A stretch of 58,836 bases of DNA from FEN-680 sp036845225. Its GTDB lineage: Bacteria; Actinomycetota; Geothermincolia; Fen-727; Anoxymicrobiaceae. Positions 1 through 8,811 of the stretch are shown in pieces. Below the pieces are notes generated by a model, which was given only the letters and a program-made list of their open reading frames with translations, made no database searches and was not told where the DNA came from. The position numbers and the translations under genes were made by a program. How positions within the stretch are numbered: position 1 is the stretch's first letter; each line of letters starts with the position of its first letter. The DNA lies in the NCBI GenBank assembly GCA_036845225.1, contig DAIUEJ010000015.1, positions 1 through 58,836 on the forward strand, written 5' to 3'.

Positions 1-207
1 AAACCACTGTTCAGTTTTCAAGGTACCAAGACGATTCCACTCGCCTGTGTCACCGAATATGACCAAAAAGAAAACCGCTGAACTCAAGTCCAGCGGCAGT
101 AAACCGGTTAAACCGGTCCGCTAGGTCTTAAGATCGAGCCTCAAACTTGTCCCTTTTTCGAGCAAAGCCAAGTTTACTTCCTTTGGCCACTTTCAAGGTT
201 CCAGATG
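1..207 (-). other. Leader of a leftward rRNA-type transcript (rRNA gene itself outside the window)
   Basis: No coding potential is seen between tyrS and the left edge. Read leftward, the region starts at a strong promoter (208-236) and ends in a motif, ACCTTGAAAACTGAACAG, which resembles the conserved leader or spacer element found just before rRNA genes in Gram-positive bacteria. The 12-mer TTTCAAGGT(A/T)CC occurs at 16-27 and again at 191-202. A palindrome built on ACCGGT lies near 102-117. The rRNA assignment is inference, since the window stops before any rRNA sequence. Confidence 0.5.
65..96 (-). terminator. Intrinsic-terminator-like hairpin
   Basis: On the minus strand CCGCTG (96-91) pairs with CAGCGG (80-75), with partial pairing inside, and is followed directly by TTTTCTTTTT (74-65). 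It could end tyrS transcription arriving from 244, or act as an attenuator or antitermination target within the leader of the transcript from the promoter at 208-236. Confidence 0.6.
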
Positions 208-236
208 ATACTAACATCGCACCCATACAGTGTCAA
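208..236 (-). promoter_or_regulatory. Strong sigma70-type promoter, leftward
   Basis: The minus strand reads TTGACA (236-231), 17 bp, TAGTAT (213-208). This is a perfect -35 box, optimal spacing and a 4/6 to 5/6 -10 box. It lies just after the tyrS stop and drives transcription toward the left edge, fitting an rRNA operon promoter. Confidence 0.7.
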
Positions 237-243
237 TGCGAGT

Positions 244-1497
244 TCACTCTCCGGAAGCGTCAATTACTTCCACCCTGACGAAAGTCTTCCTTCCCTTCCT
301 GAACAGCTTCCCGTCGACTTCCTCGAGGGGCAGTTCAAGGGAGGAATCACCGACTTTTTTGCCCTCTATGGAGACGCCGCCGCCCTCTATCAGGCGCCTT
401 GCCTCGCTGTTGGAATCCGCCATGCCGAGCGACACGAGCAGGTCCACCACCCAGATGCTGCCGCCGGCGAACCGCGCGGCTTCCACCCGCGCCTTGGGAA
501 CGTCCTCAGGCATCTCCTTCAGCCCGAAGACCTTGCGGAACGAATCCGCAGCATCGCGTGCGTCTCCCTCGCCGTAGTATGTCTTCACGACCTCCATGCC
601 CAGGCGCTCCTTGGCGTCCCGCGGGTTCATCTGGCCGGAATCCACAGCCGCGCGCATCCGCGTTATCTCGTCGGGGTCGACCTGGGTCACGAGCTCATAG
701 TACTTCCAGATGATCACATCGGGGATCGACATCAGCTTGCCGAACATCTCAGAAGGCGGGTCTGTCAGGCCGACGTCGTTGGACAGGCTCTTGCTCATCT
801 TCTGGACGCCGTCGGTGCCTTCCAGGAGGGGAAGGGTGACCACGCACTGCGGCTCCTGTCCGACCGCGCGCTGCAGGTTCCTCCCGGCAAGCAGGTTGAA
901 CTTCTGGTCGGTGCCGCCGAGCTCGACGTCCGAGGCCAGCATCACGGAGTCGTACGCCTGCATCAGCGGATACAGGAACTCGTGCAGGCCGATCGGTTTC
1001 TCGGCGGCGAACCGGTTCGAGAAGTCGTCCCGCTCGAGGATCCGCGCGACTGTGAACTTCGAAGCCAGGTCGAGGAGGTCCTTGAAGGTGAGCGGCGCCA
1101 GCCACTGGCTGTTGCGCACCAGGCGGGCGCGCCGTGTGTCGAGCACTTTGTCGGCCTGTTCTATATAAGTGCGTGCGTTGTGCGCGACCTCGTCTTCTGT
1201 CAGCACCGGCCTGGTCGCGTCCTGTTCGCTCGGGTCCCCGATGAGGGCTGTGAAGTCCCCGATCAGGAGAACCACCTGGTGTCCCAGTTCCTGGAAGTGG
1301 CGGAGTTTGTTGAGGGGCACCGAGTGGCCGATGTGCAGGTCCGGGCGGGTCGGGTCGACCCCGAGCTTGATGATGAGGGGCCTGCCGGTCTCGATCGAGC
1401 GCTCGACCTTGCGGCGCATCTCCTCCTCGGGCAGGACCTCCACCGCGCCCGAAGCGATGAGCCTCATCTGCTCTTCGACTCGCTTGTTCAGCGCCAT
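244..1497 (-). CDS. tyrS: Tyrosine--tRNA ligase
   Basis: Charges tRNA-Tyr with tyrosine in the cytoplasm. The 417-residue product shows the class I signatures: HIGH at residues 55-58 (in PDLHIGHS), the tyrosine-binding region with GGTDQKFN near 194-201, and KMSKS at 233-237. A C-terminal S4-like RNA-binding domain spans about 350-412. The HIGH context LGVDPTRPDLHIGH is that of the TyrZ-like branch rather than the classical B. stearothermophilus branch. ATG start, with GAGGCGG upstream. It is divergent from the PBP gene at 1710 and is followed by the rRNA-type promoter. No T-box leader is visible; the gap to the -10-like TATAAT is only about 55 nt. Confidence 0.97.
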   Translation of the reverse strand: MALNKRVEEQMRLIASGAVEVLPEEEMRRKVERSIETGRPLIIKLGVDPTRPDLHIGHSVPLNKLRHFQELGHQVVLLIGDFTALIGDPSEQDATRPVLTEDEVAHNARTYIEQADKVLDTRRARLVRNSQWLAPLTFKDLLDLASKFTVARILERDDFSNRFAAEKPIGLHEFLYPLMQAYDSVMLASDVELGGTDQKFNLLAGRNLQRAVGQEPQCVVTLPLLEGTDGVQKMSKSLSNDVGLTDPPSEMFGKLMSIPDVIIWKYYELVTQVDPDEITRMRAAVDSGQMNPRDAKERLGMEVVKTYYGEGDARDAADSFRKVFGLKEMPEDVPKARVEAARFAGGSIWVVDLLVSLGMADSNSEARRLIEGGGVSIEGKKVGDSSLELPLEEVDGKLFRKGRKTFVRVEVIDASGE

Positions 1498-1551
1498 GTG
1501 TCCGCCTCGCTGTTTCTGTCGCGCTTGTCCTGCCGTACCACGATCTTGCGT

Positions 1552-1587
1552 ATTATAACCTAAGGGGTGTGCGTGAACCGCGCACCC
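1552..1587 (-). promoter_or_regulatory. Likely tyrS promoter region with hairpin
   Basis: A perfect TATAAT sits on the minus strand at 1557-1552, about 55 nt before tyrS; the -35 is weak (around 1574-1579). Directly upstream is an imperfect palindrome, GGGTGTGCG (1565-1573) against CGCGCACCC (1579-1587). It overlaps the -35 position, so it may be an operator. Confidence 0.4.
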
Positions 1588-1709
1588 AAGGAGAATGCCG
1601 CTGCAGGCGGAAAAATGATATGTGAGACGCCCGGTGTAAACCCGAACAGTACAACTGGCGTCTTATAGGATGTTATCCTTGTTGAAGATGTTACTTATGT
1701 GACGGTGGT

Positions 1710-4112
1710 ATGAAAGTATCTCTGCGGATATCGCTCGTGATCGTACTGGGGGTCGTCCTTGCCGTGGGCGGGATGGTCGCCTGGTTCTACACGGGCATAG
1801 GGCTGCCCAAGCTCTCCTCGCTCAACAGCTACAAGGCCGCGCAGAACTCCAAGGTCTTCGCCGCCGACGGTTCGCTGCTCTGCGAGCTCAAGGGCGACCA
1901 GGACCGTGAGATCATCGCGCTGGACCAGATGCCCGACGCCCTCAAGAAGGCGATCGTCGCCATCGAGGACACGGACTTCTACCACCACAAGGGCGTCAAC
2001 TGGAAAGCGGTCGCGCGGGCGCTCTGGGCGAACATCGTAAAGGGTTCGGTGGTCGAAGGCGGCAGCACCATCACGCAGCAGTATGTGAAGAACGCCTACG
2101 TGGGGCCCAAGCGGAACCTCTGGAGGAAGATCGAGGAGGCGCACCTCGCGTTCGAGCTCGAACAGAAGTACTCAAAGGACAAGATACTGGAGCTGTACCT
2201 CAACGACATCCTCTTCGGAAAAGGCTGCTACGGCATTTTCACGGCCGCTAACCGTTACTTCGGGAAACCGCCCCAGGCTCTTACCCTGGCGGAGTGCGCG
2301 ATGCTGGCCGGCATCGTCCAGGCGCCGAGCTATTACGACCCTTACAGCAAGCCACAGGAAGTCCTGCAGCGCCGCAAGATAGTCCTCGAGCAGATGCACA
2401 AGCTGGGGATGATCACCATGGCCGAGCTGGACGGAGCGGACAAGGAGCCTATGAACCTCGCCCCGCCCAACACCTACCACGCTGCCCGCAGGGCGCCGTA
2501 CTTCTGCGACTACATGAGGGAATATGCCATCAAGAAGTTCGGTGAGCAGGAAGCGCTTCGTGGCGGCCTGCGGATCTACACCACCCTCGACGTCGCCCTG
2601 CAGGGCATGGCGGAGAGGACCATCGTCAACATGACGGACCCCAAAGAGGGTCCGGACGCGGCGCTGGTGTGCATCGACCCACGCACCGGGTACATCAAGG
2701 CGATGGTGGGCGGGAAGAGCTACGCGTTGAGCCAGTTCAACGTCGCGGCCGACGGCCACCGGCAGGCGGGCTCCTCTTTCAAGACCTTCGTCCTCTCCCG
2801 GGCGCTCGCGGACAGCGTGTCGCCTGACCAGACGTATGACTCCTCGTCCCCCAGGACCATCAACATACCGGGTGGAGGCGTCTGGAAGGTCCACAACTAC
2901 GAGGGGCACGGCAGCGGCTCCATGACTATAAGGGACGCTACCATCCACTCTGTGAACTGTGTGTACGCCCAGATGATAATGGACGTCGGCCCCTCCCGTG
3001 TCGCGGAGCTCGCGCATGCGATGGGCATCCAGACCACCATCGACCCCGATCCCGCTATCGCGCTCGGCGGGCTGCGCATCGGCGTCACGCCTCTCGAGAT
3101 GGCGTCGGCTTACGGGACGCTCGCGAACAACGGGGTGCACGCCGTCGCACGCTCCACCGCCAAGGTGACCGACGCCGACGGGAACGTGATCGACGAGGGC
3201 AAGCCTGAGACAAGCCAGGTCCTCGACCCCAAGGTGACGTCGAAGGTGAACTCGATCCTCTCCCAGGTCGTCTCAAGCGGGACCGGCAGGGGCGCGAGCA
3301 TCGGCAGGCCGCAGGCAGGCAAGACCGGCACCACCGAAGACTACGCGGACGCCTGGTTCGTTGGATACACGCCGGACCTTGTGACCGCGGTGTGGGTCGG
3401 TTATCCGCAGGGCCGCATCTCCATGCACGGGATGACGGGCGGCAGCCTCCCCGCCTCCATCTGGAGCAATTTCATGGAGAAGGCGCTGGACAACGTCCCG
3501 GCCACCCCGTTCCCGAACAGCGAGGACAGCGGCCAGACGCCTCAGCAGCAATCCGAGTCGATCACAGTGACCATATGCGACCAGTCAGGGCTGCTGGCGA
3601 CGCCCAACTGCCCGAACACTCACGAGCAGCTGTTCCGGCGCGGCCAGGAGCCGACTTCCTACTGCACGCTCCACAACGCGCAGAACTCCAGGAAGGTCCC
3701 CAACGTCGTCGGCATGAGCAGCTCTTCCGCGAGGAGCGCGCTCGAGACCTCGGGGTACTCCACGTCGGTGGTGAACGAGTCCAGCTCGCAGCCGGCGGGC
3801 ACGGTCCTGAGTCAGGCCCCCGCGGCGGGCACGGTCCTGCCGTCCGGCAGCAGCGTGACCATCTATGTCTCTGCGGGAGCGCCTCAAGCTTCTGTTCCGG
3901 GGGTGGTGGGACTGACAGAATCGGCGGCGAGGACCAGCATCTCCACCGCCGGTTTCGCTGCGAGTGTAAGCTACGTGCCGGGCACGCCGCCGGGATTGGT
4001 GGTCAGCCAGAGCCCGTCGGCGGGAACGAGGATGACCCCCGGCTCGACCGTGTCTATCTCCGTGACCAAGGGCGGGGGCGGGTTGGGCTTCCTGTTTCCC
4101 TTTATCTTCTAG
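1710..4112 (+). CDS. Bifunctional class A penicillin-binding protein with two PASTA domains
   Basis: Polymerises lipid II and cross-links glycan strands at the outer face of the membrane. One N-terminal membrane segment (about residues 6-28) is followed by a GT51 glycosyltransferase domain with catalytic Glu86 in the EDTDF motif and GGSTITQQ at 118-125. The transpeptidase domain carries SxxK at 355-358 (SSFK), SVN at 414-416 and KTGT at 538-541, so all catalytic residues are present. Two PASTA repeats, about 661-728 and 730-792, close the 800-residue protein, as in actinobacterial PonA-type PBPs; they probably bind muropeptides or nascent glycan. It stands alone, divergent from tyrS and convergent with the NIF3-like gene, 15 bp away. 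ATG start with a GGTGG-like ribosome binding site. Confidence 0.95.
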   Translation: MKVSLRISLVIVLGVVLAVGGMVAWFYTGIGLPKLSSLNSYKAAQNSKVFAADGSLLCELKGDQDREIIALDQMPDALKKAIVAIEDTDFYHHKGVNWKAVARALWANIVKGSVVEGGSTITQQYVKNAYVGPKRNLWRKIEEAHLAFELEQKYSKDKILELYLNDILFGKGCYGIFTAANRYFGKPPQALTLAECAMLAGIVQAPSYYDPYSKPQEVLQRRKIVLEQMHKLGMITMAELDGADKEPMNLAPPNTYHAARRAPYFCDYMREYAIKKFGEQEALRGGLRIYTTLDVALQGMAERTIVNMTDPKEGPDAALVCIDPRTGYIKAMVGGKSYALSQFNVAADGHRQAGSSFKTFVLSRALADSVSPDQTYDSSSPRTINIPGGGVWKVHNYEGHGSGSMTIRDATIHSVNCVYAQMIMDVGPSRVAELAHAMGIQTTIDPDPAIALGGLRIGVTPLEMASAYGTLANNGVHAVARSTAKVTDADGNVIDEGKPETSQVLDPKVTSKVNSILSQVVSSGTGRGASIGRPQAGKTGTTEDYADAWFVGYTPDLVTAVWVGYPQGRISMHGMTGGSLPASIWSNFMEKALDNVPATPFPNSEDSGQTPQQQSESITVTICDQSGLLATPNCPNTHEQLFRRGQEPTSYCTLHNAQNSRKVPNVVGMSSSSARSALETSGYSTSVVNESSSQPAGTVLSQAPAAGTVLPSGSSVTIYVSAGAPQASVPGVVGLTESAARTSISTAGFAASVSYVPGTPPGLVVSQSPSAGTRMTPGSTVSISVTKGGGGLGFLFPFIF

Positions 4113-4127
4113 CCGGGCGGGCCCTGC

Positions 4128-5087
4128 TCACTTCTTCAAGCGCGAGAACCTCTTGAAACCCGAGAAACCGCGGGCCTTGACCCCTTTCTTCTCGAGCCTG
4201 TCCAGGAACAGGTTCACCCCGATGTTGTCAGAGGCGATGTGACCCGCGATGACAACGTTGATGTGCTGTTTGTCGGCCTCCGCTTTCAGCTTGTCGCCCA
4301 TGTGCATGCCGACTATCGTACCCACTCCAGCCTGTGCGAGCTTCTCGAGAGCCGACGCGGGGCCCTCCGTGCCACCGGTCATGTCGACCAGTATCCCCCC
4401 GGCGCGGTTCTTCTTGTCGCCGACCAGAGCGGTCGGGGGCATCCCGAGTTCGGCGGATGCCCGGTACTCTTTCTCTTTCAAGAGAAGGTCTATCACGTCG
4501 CCGACCAGCCTGGGCTTCGCCCGCTTGAACATCCGCGTGAGGTAGTCGGTCACCAGGTTGTCAGCCGGCGTGTGAACGCACATGAAGGGCATGTCCAACA
4601 GACTGGCGGTGTCGATCGGGCGCTGGTGGTTCTGTGGCAGCAGCGCCCGCCTGATCTCTCCCATGCGCTCGCCGATCAGCGCCTCGCCGACGTTGATGGG
4701 CACCCCCTGGACCGCCCAGATGTCAGCCTGCACTTTCATGACGTCGGAGAGCGCGGCGAGGGCCGCTCCTTCAGGGTGGTGCGAGAGGCAGAGGTCGATC
4801 TTCATCCCCTTCTCACGCAGCCGGTCCGCGAGGACCAGTTCGGGCGCCTCGATGTCGATGCCGGCGATCACGTTCGAGACCTCGAGGTCGGGGTCTCCGA
4901 ACAGGATGCGGGTGTCCGCGAACGGGTTCACAAGGCGCTCCTTATCGAAGAAGCGCTTATCGTCCCCCTTGAGGCCGTCGTACTCCTTCTGCACGTCGGC
5001 CAGGACCTCTTTGATGCCGTCCTTTCCGCGCGGGTCGACGCTCTTGCCTGCCTCGACGGCAAGCCTGTAGATCTCCTCGAGTCTCAC
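4128..5087 (-). CDS. NIF3-like (NGG1p-interacting factor 3 family) protein
   Basis: A 319-residue protein with the layout of the NIF3/DUF34 metal-binding family: SHHPEG at about 102-107, HTPADN near 172, and GHIASDN near 282. These His/Asp positions match the dinuclear metal site of the family. The cellular role of NIF3 proteins is poorly defined, so no reaction is assigned. Starts at GTG with GAGGAGG about 10 nt upstream. It lies 22 bp after the glycosylase gene and is probably cotranscribed with it and the DUF370-like gene. The C-terminus is basic (GFKRFSRLKK). Confidence 0.75.
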   Translation of the reverse strand: MRLEEIYRLAVEAGKSVDPRGKDGIKEVLADVQKEYDGLKGDDKRFFDKERLVNPFADTRILFGDPDLEVSNVIAGIDIEAPELVLADRLREKGMKIDLCLSHHPEGAALAALSDVMKVQADIWAVQGVPINVGEALIGERMGEIRRALLPQNHQRPIDTASLLDMPFMCVHTPADNLVTDYLTRMFKRAKPRLVGDVIDLLLKEKEYRASAELGMPPTALVGDKKNRAGGILVDMTGGTEGPASALEKLAQAGVGTIVGMHMGDKLKAEADKQHINVVIAGHIASDNIGVNLFLDRLEKKGVKARGFSGFKRFSRLKK

Positions 5088-5109
5088 CGGATATCCCCCT
5101 CCTCTTCCC

Positions 5110-5670
5110 TCACCTGGAGACGTGAGGGTTTCCTTTTACCAGGTAACGGTACGGCTCCTCCACGGAGCCACCCACGCCGATCCGCGGCGTAACCTCAACT
5201 TCTGTGTCCCTGTATTCTTTCCTCCGCCACGCGCCCAGCGGGCCGCCCGTGAGGTCGCAGGCGTTCTGCCGCAGCGATATCGCCATGGCCTGACACAGCC
5301 TGGCGGGCCCGTTGGCAAGGCTCTTGTCAGTGCCCCTCCGGGCCGCCATGAGGTCGACTCCGTCGACAGGCTCCAGCGCCCTGACGAGGACCGCCCCCGC
5401 GGTGTGCTCTTTCTCGGTCACGATGTTGAACATGTAGTGCATTCCGTAGACGAAGTAGACGTATGCGTATCCCGGAGGCCCGAACATGACGCGGCTGCGC
5501 TCGGTCCGGCCGAAGCGCGCGTGGCTCGCGAGGTCGCCCCGCTCCAGGTATGCCTCGGTCTCGACGATGATTCCCGAGGTGACCCCGGCGTCCGTCTCAT
5601 GGAGCAGCAGGCAGCCGAGCAACTCCCGCGCGACAGTGAGGGTGTCCCTCCCGTAGAAGTCCGTGGTCAA
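5110..5670 (-). CDS. 3-methyladenine DNA glycosylase (AAG/MPG family)
   Basis: Excises alkylated purines such as 3-methyladenine as the first step of base-excision repair. The 186-residue product (from TTG at 5670) contains the family core LLGCLL, IVETEAY (holding the catalytic Glu that activates water), the RSRVMFGPPGYAYVYFVYG block, and NGPARLCQAM. The C-terminus LVKGNPHVSR matches the typical family ending. The start is uncertain. The open frame runs upstream into the DUF370-like gene without an ATG; TTG 5670 gives a normal family length and a 23-bp gap to the upstream stop. Confidence 0.9.
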   Translation of the reverse strand: MTTDFYGRDTLTVARELLGCLLLHETDAGVTSGIIVETEAYLERGDLASHARFGRTERSRVMFGPPGYAYVYFVYGMHYMFNIVTEKEHTAGAVLVRALEPVDGVDLMAARRGTDKSLANGPARLCQAMAISLRQNACDLTGGPLGAWRRKEYRDTEVEVTPRIGVGGSVEEPYRYLVKGNPHVSR

Positions 5671-5693
5671 CCTGGCGCGCTCAGAGAAGCCGG

Positions 5694-6101
5694 TCAGTCC
5701 CTGTCCTCCTGCGCGAAAAGGCCTTCCTGGACCGCGGAGGGATCGTCGGAGGCGAACACTTCTTTCACGCGCTTCTCCAGGTCGTCGATGTCGAGGCCGA
5801 CCTCGTCCTTGATGGACCGTCGCAACATCCGGCCGACGTGCTGGAAGTCGGTGAGTATCCTCTCGAGGAGGTCGAGCGCCATGGCGCACTCGATCTCATT
5901 GGGCCCCTCCATGCTCATATCCTTGAGCATGGTCGCCTCGGTCTTCGAAGCGACGACCGGCTCGGCGACTCCATCGATGTAGACGAGGGTCCTGCGGGCC
6001 GGCCCGCGGTTCTCCTCGATGGGCACGAAACCGACGATCTTGTCGGAGAGAAAATACTTGCCGTACCCGAGTGATACGATTACGCCTTTCTTGACCTCCA
6101 C
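5694..6101 (-). CDS. DUF370/RemA-like protein (putative regulator)
   Basis: A 135-residue protein. Residues about 1-65 resemble the RemA/DUF370 fold: a SLGYGKYFLSDKIVGFVPI segment comparable to the GFGN..ANRIIAIV core, then RRTLVYIDGVAEPVVASKT comparable to RRTRAVIITDSDHVILSAV. RemA proteins are DNA-binding biofilm and osmoprotection regulators in Bacillus. The remaining half (about 70-135) is helical, acidic and not in classical RemA, which is 80-90 residues, so the match is partial. The GTG start at 6101 has AAGGAG seven bases upstream; the open frame extends 16 codons further without a better site. Likely first gene of an operon with the glycosylase and NIF3-like genes. Confidence 0.5.
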   Translation of the reverse strand: MEVKKGVIVSLGYGKYFLSDKIVGFVPIEENRGPARRTLVYIDGVAEPVVASKTEATMLKDMSMEGPNEIECAMALDLLERILTDFQHVGRMLRRSIKDEVGLDIDDLEKRVKEVFASDDPSAVQEGLFAQEDRD

Positions 6102-6141
6102 GTCCACGCTCCTTCTTCGAGTGGCGCCGCCTGACCGGAAT

Positions 6142-6171
6142 AATATCACAAGGGTGCCGCGGTCCGTTCAA
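6142..6171 (-). promoter_or_regulatory. Candidate promoter for the DUF370-like operon
   Basis: On the minus strand TTGAAC (6171-6166), 18 bp, GATATT (6147-6142), in the 89-bp gap after argH. Moderate match only. Confidence 0.3.
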
Positions 6172-6190
6172 GCAAGAAGGAGGCGTCGCG

Positions 6191-7567
6191 CTAGGACTTT
6201 GAGACCATCGCCCGGGCGTCGGCCATTTGTCGTTTGACGGCGTCGGGCGCCGTGCCCCCCGTGCATGACCTGCGCGCAATCGACGCGGCGGGCGTCAGCC
6301 AGGTGAGGGCGTCCTCCTCAAAGAGAGTCGAGAAGCCGGCCAGCTCAGGGAGTGTGAGCGCCTCTAACCCCTTGCCTTGCTCCAGGCAGTAAGCGACCAC
6401 CTCGCCTACCACGCTGTGCGCCTGCGGAAAGCCCATGCCTTTCGAGGCGAGGTAGTCGGCCAGATCGGTCGCGGCCATGAACCCGCCGGACACCAGCTCG
6501 GCCGCCCGCTCGCGGTTGAAAGTGATGGTGCCGATGGTGCCCTCCATGACCGACAGGCATCCCAGCACGGTATCGACCGAATCGAACAGCCCCTCCTTGT
6601 CCTCCTGGAGGTCGCGGTTGTAAGCGAGCGGCAGGCCCTTCATGACGGTCAGCATCCCCACTAGAGAACCGATGACCCGTCCGGTCTTTCCGCGCACCAG
6701 CTCGGCTCCGTCGGGGTTCTTCTTCTGCGGCATCAGGCTGGAGCCGGTCGCCCAGGAGTCGTGGAGCTCAGCCAGGCCCCACTCCGCCGACGCCCACAGG
6801 ACCACCTGCTCGGCAAGCCGGCTGAGGTGGACCATCACCATCGACATCGCGTAGGAGAGGTCGCAGACGAAGTCGCGGTCGCTCACGGCGTCCATGCTGT
6901 TCGCGGAGACGCTGGAGAAACCGAGCATGTCCGCGAGCTCGAGCCGGTCGACCGCGACCGTCGATCCCGCGAGGGCGCCGGAACCCAGAGGCAGGCAATC
7001 CGCGGCCTCGCCCGCGGCAGCCAGCAGCGAAAGGTCTCTCTGAAGCATATGCACGAAGGCGAGCAGCTCATGCGCGAGCAATACCGGCTGCGCCTGCTGC
7101 AGGTGGGTGTGTCCGGGCACCGCGACGTCGGCGGCCGATTCCGCCTGGTCGATAAGTGCGGTCTGCAGCGCCTTGACGCCTTCCTTCAGCAGCACGCACT
7201 GCTCGAGGGTGAACATCCTCATGTCGGTGGCCACCTGGTCGTTCCTGCTCCTCCCGGTGCGAACCTTGCCGGCTGCCGGGCCGGCGATCTCGACCAGCCT
7301 GCGCTCGACCGCGGTGTGTATGTCCTCGTCTGTTGGCTCGACGGCGAAAGAGCCCGAATCGAATTCGCTCCTGACGGCGTCCAGGGCTTCCGTGAGCACC
7401 TTCTCCTCAGTGGCCGTGAGCACCCCGGCGCGCGTGAGCGCCTTGCACCAGGCGCGCGTGCACTCGATGTCGTACGGGTAGAGGCGCATGTCGTAGCCGA
7501 TCGACGCGCTGAACGCCATGAACCCCTTGTCCGGTTCTTCTCCGAAACGGCCGCCCCACATCTTCAC
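6191..7567 (-). CDS. argH: Argininosuccinate lyase
   Basis: Last step of arginine synthesis: splits argininosuccinate into arginine and fumarate. The 458-residue product has the fumarase/aspartase superfamily signature GSSLMPQKKNPD (the flexible catalytic loop), the TGRSRNDQVATD block and HTHLQQAQP with the conserved His. The GTG at 7567 forms a GTGA overlap with the argG stop and has GGAGG seven bases upstream; an in-frame ATG two codons later is the alternative. Final gene of the arg operon. The open frame upstream of 7567 overlaps argG in another frame and is not real. Confidence 0.96.
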   Translation of the reverse strand: MKMWGGRFGEEPDKGFMAFSASIGYDMRLYPYDIECTRAWCKALTRAGVLTATEEKVLTEALDAVRSEFDSGSFAVEPTDEDIHTAVERRLVEIAGPAAGKVRTGRSRNDQVATDMRMFTLEQCVLLKEGVKALQTALIDQAESAADVAVPGHTHLQQAQPVLLAHELLAFVHMLQRDLSLLAAAGEAADCLPLGSGALAGSTVAVDRLELADMLGFSSVSANSMDAVSDRDFVCDLSYAMSMVMVHLSRLAEQVVLWASAEWGLAELHDSWATGSSLMPQKKNPDGAELVRGKTGRVIGSLVGMLTVMKGLPLAYNRDLQEDKEGLFDSVDTVLGCLSVMEGTIGTITFNRERAAELVSGGFMAATDLADYLASKGMGFPQAHSVVGEVVAYCLEQGKGLEALTLPELAGFSTLFEEDALTWLTPAASIARRSCTGGTAPDAVKRQMADARAMVSKS

Positions 7568-8811
7568 TTTTCTTCCTCCCGCGCCCTCTCGCTCCGGGCC
7601 CATGTCTTGAGCGGCAGGCCCCACAGGTCGATGAAGCCCTTCGAGGCCTGGTGGTCGAACACGTCGGCCGCATCGTAGGTGGCGAGCCCGACGTCGTAGA
7701 GCGAGTTTGGCGACTTGCGCCCGGCGACGTCCGCCCTGCCCTTGAAGAGGCGCATCCGGACGGTGCCGTTCACCCGCTCCTGCATGGACGAGTTGAAAGC
7801 CTCTATGGCCTTGTTGAGCGGGCTGAACCACAGCCCTTCGTATGTCATCTCCGCGACCCGCTGCTCGAGCGGGCGCTTTCCGGCGAGCGCCTCCCGAGTC
7901 AGCGTCAGTTGCTCGAGGTCCCGGTGCGCGGCGATCAATATCACCGCGGCGGGCGCCTCGTATATCTCGCGGGACTTTATCCCGACCAGCCTGTCCTCGA
8001 TCACGTCGATCCGCCCGACACCGTGCTGACCGCCCACCTCGTTCAGCTTCTCGATGATCCGGGTGAGGCCCATCTGCTGTCCGTCCATGGCGACGGGGAC
8101 GCCTGAGGCAAAGTCGATCTCCAGGTAGAGAGGCTCGCCTGGCGCCTCGGCCGGCGCCGTCGTCCACTCATAGGCGTCCTCCGGCGGCTCGACCCACGGG
8201 TCCTCCAGCACGCCGCACTCGCACGACCGGCCCCAGAGGTTCTCGTCCACGCTGTACGGCGAAGCGACGGTGACCGGCACCGGTATGCCACGCTCCTTCG
8301 CATAGGCGATCTCGTCCTCCCTGGTCATCCTCCACTCACGCATAGGCGCCACTATCTCGAGCTCCGGGTCGAGGGCCGCCGTCGCGACCTCGAAGCGGAC
8401 CTGGTCGTTTCCTTTGCCGGTGCAGCCGTGGGCGACCGCCGTGGCTCCGTACCGGTGTGCCGCCTCGACCTGCAGCCGGGCGATAAGAGGCCGTGCGAGC
8501 GCCGTCGCCAGCGGGTACGAGCCACCGTAGAGCGCGTTGGCCCATAGCGCCGGGACCACGAAATCGCGCGCGAAGATCTCCCGGGCGTCGATCATCTCCG
8601 AAGCCACCGCACCTGTGTCGAGCGCCTTCTGCCGTATCTTCTCCATGTCCCCGGGCTGGCCGAGGTCGGCGCACACCGCGACCACGTCGAAGCCCTTTTC
8701 CTCGGAGAGCCAGCGGACGAGCACCGAGGTGTCCAGCCCCCCTGAATATGCCAGCACGACCTTGGGCCGCGAGCCTGCTGTTGTATCCTCAGAATCCGCC
8801 AATCGTCTCAC
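7564..8811 (-). CDS. argG: Argininosuccinate synthase
   Basis: Condenses citrulline and aspartate with ATP to argininosuccinate. The 415-residue protein has the PP-loop AYSGGLDTS at 21-29, the HGCTGKGNDQVRFE substrate/ATP block and SVDENLWGRSCECG. Length is normal for the family. GTG start in a GTGA overlap with argR, so translation is probably coupled. It lies between argR and argH in the arginine operon. Confidence 0.97.
   Translation of the reverse strand: MRRLADSEDTTAGSRPKVVLAYSGGLDTSVLVRWLSEEKGFDVVAVCADLGQPGDMEKIRQKALDTGAVASEMIDAREIFARDFVVPALWANALYGGSYPLATALARPLIARLQVEAAHRYGATAVAHGCTGKGNDQVRFEVATAALDPELEIVAPMREWRMTREDEIAYAKERGIPVPVTVASPYSVDENLWGRSCECGVLEDPWVEPPEDAYEWTTAPAEAPGEPLYLEIDFASGVPVAMDGQQMGLTRIIEKLNEVGGQHGVGRIDVIEDRLVGIKSREIYEAPAAVILIAAHRDLEQLTLTREALAGKRPLEQRVAEMTYEGLWFSPLNKAIEAFNSSMQERVNGTVRMRLFKGRADVAGRKSPNSLYDVGLATYDAADVFDHQASKGFIDLWGLPLKTWARSERAREEEK

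Noticed and set aside
1498..1709. T-box riboswitch in front of tyrS
   Set aside because: The predicted leader is only about 55 nt and lacks specifier and antiterminator elements.
7568..8167. N-terminal extension making an apparent 658-residue ArgH fusion
   Set aside because: The extension lies in another frame of argG; a good GTG start with GGAGG exists at 7567.
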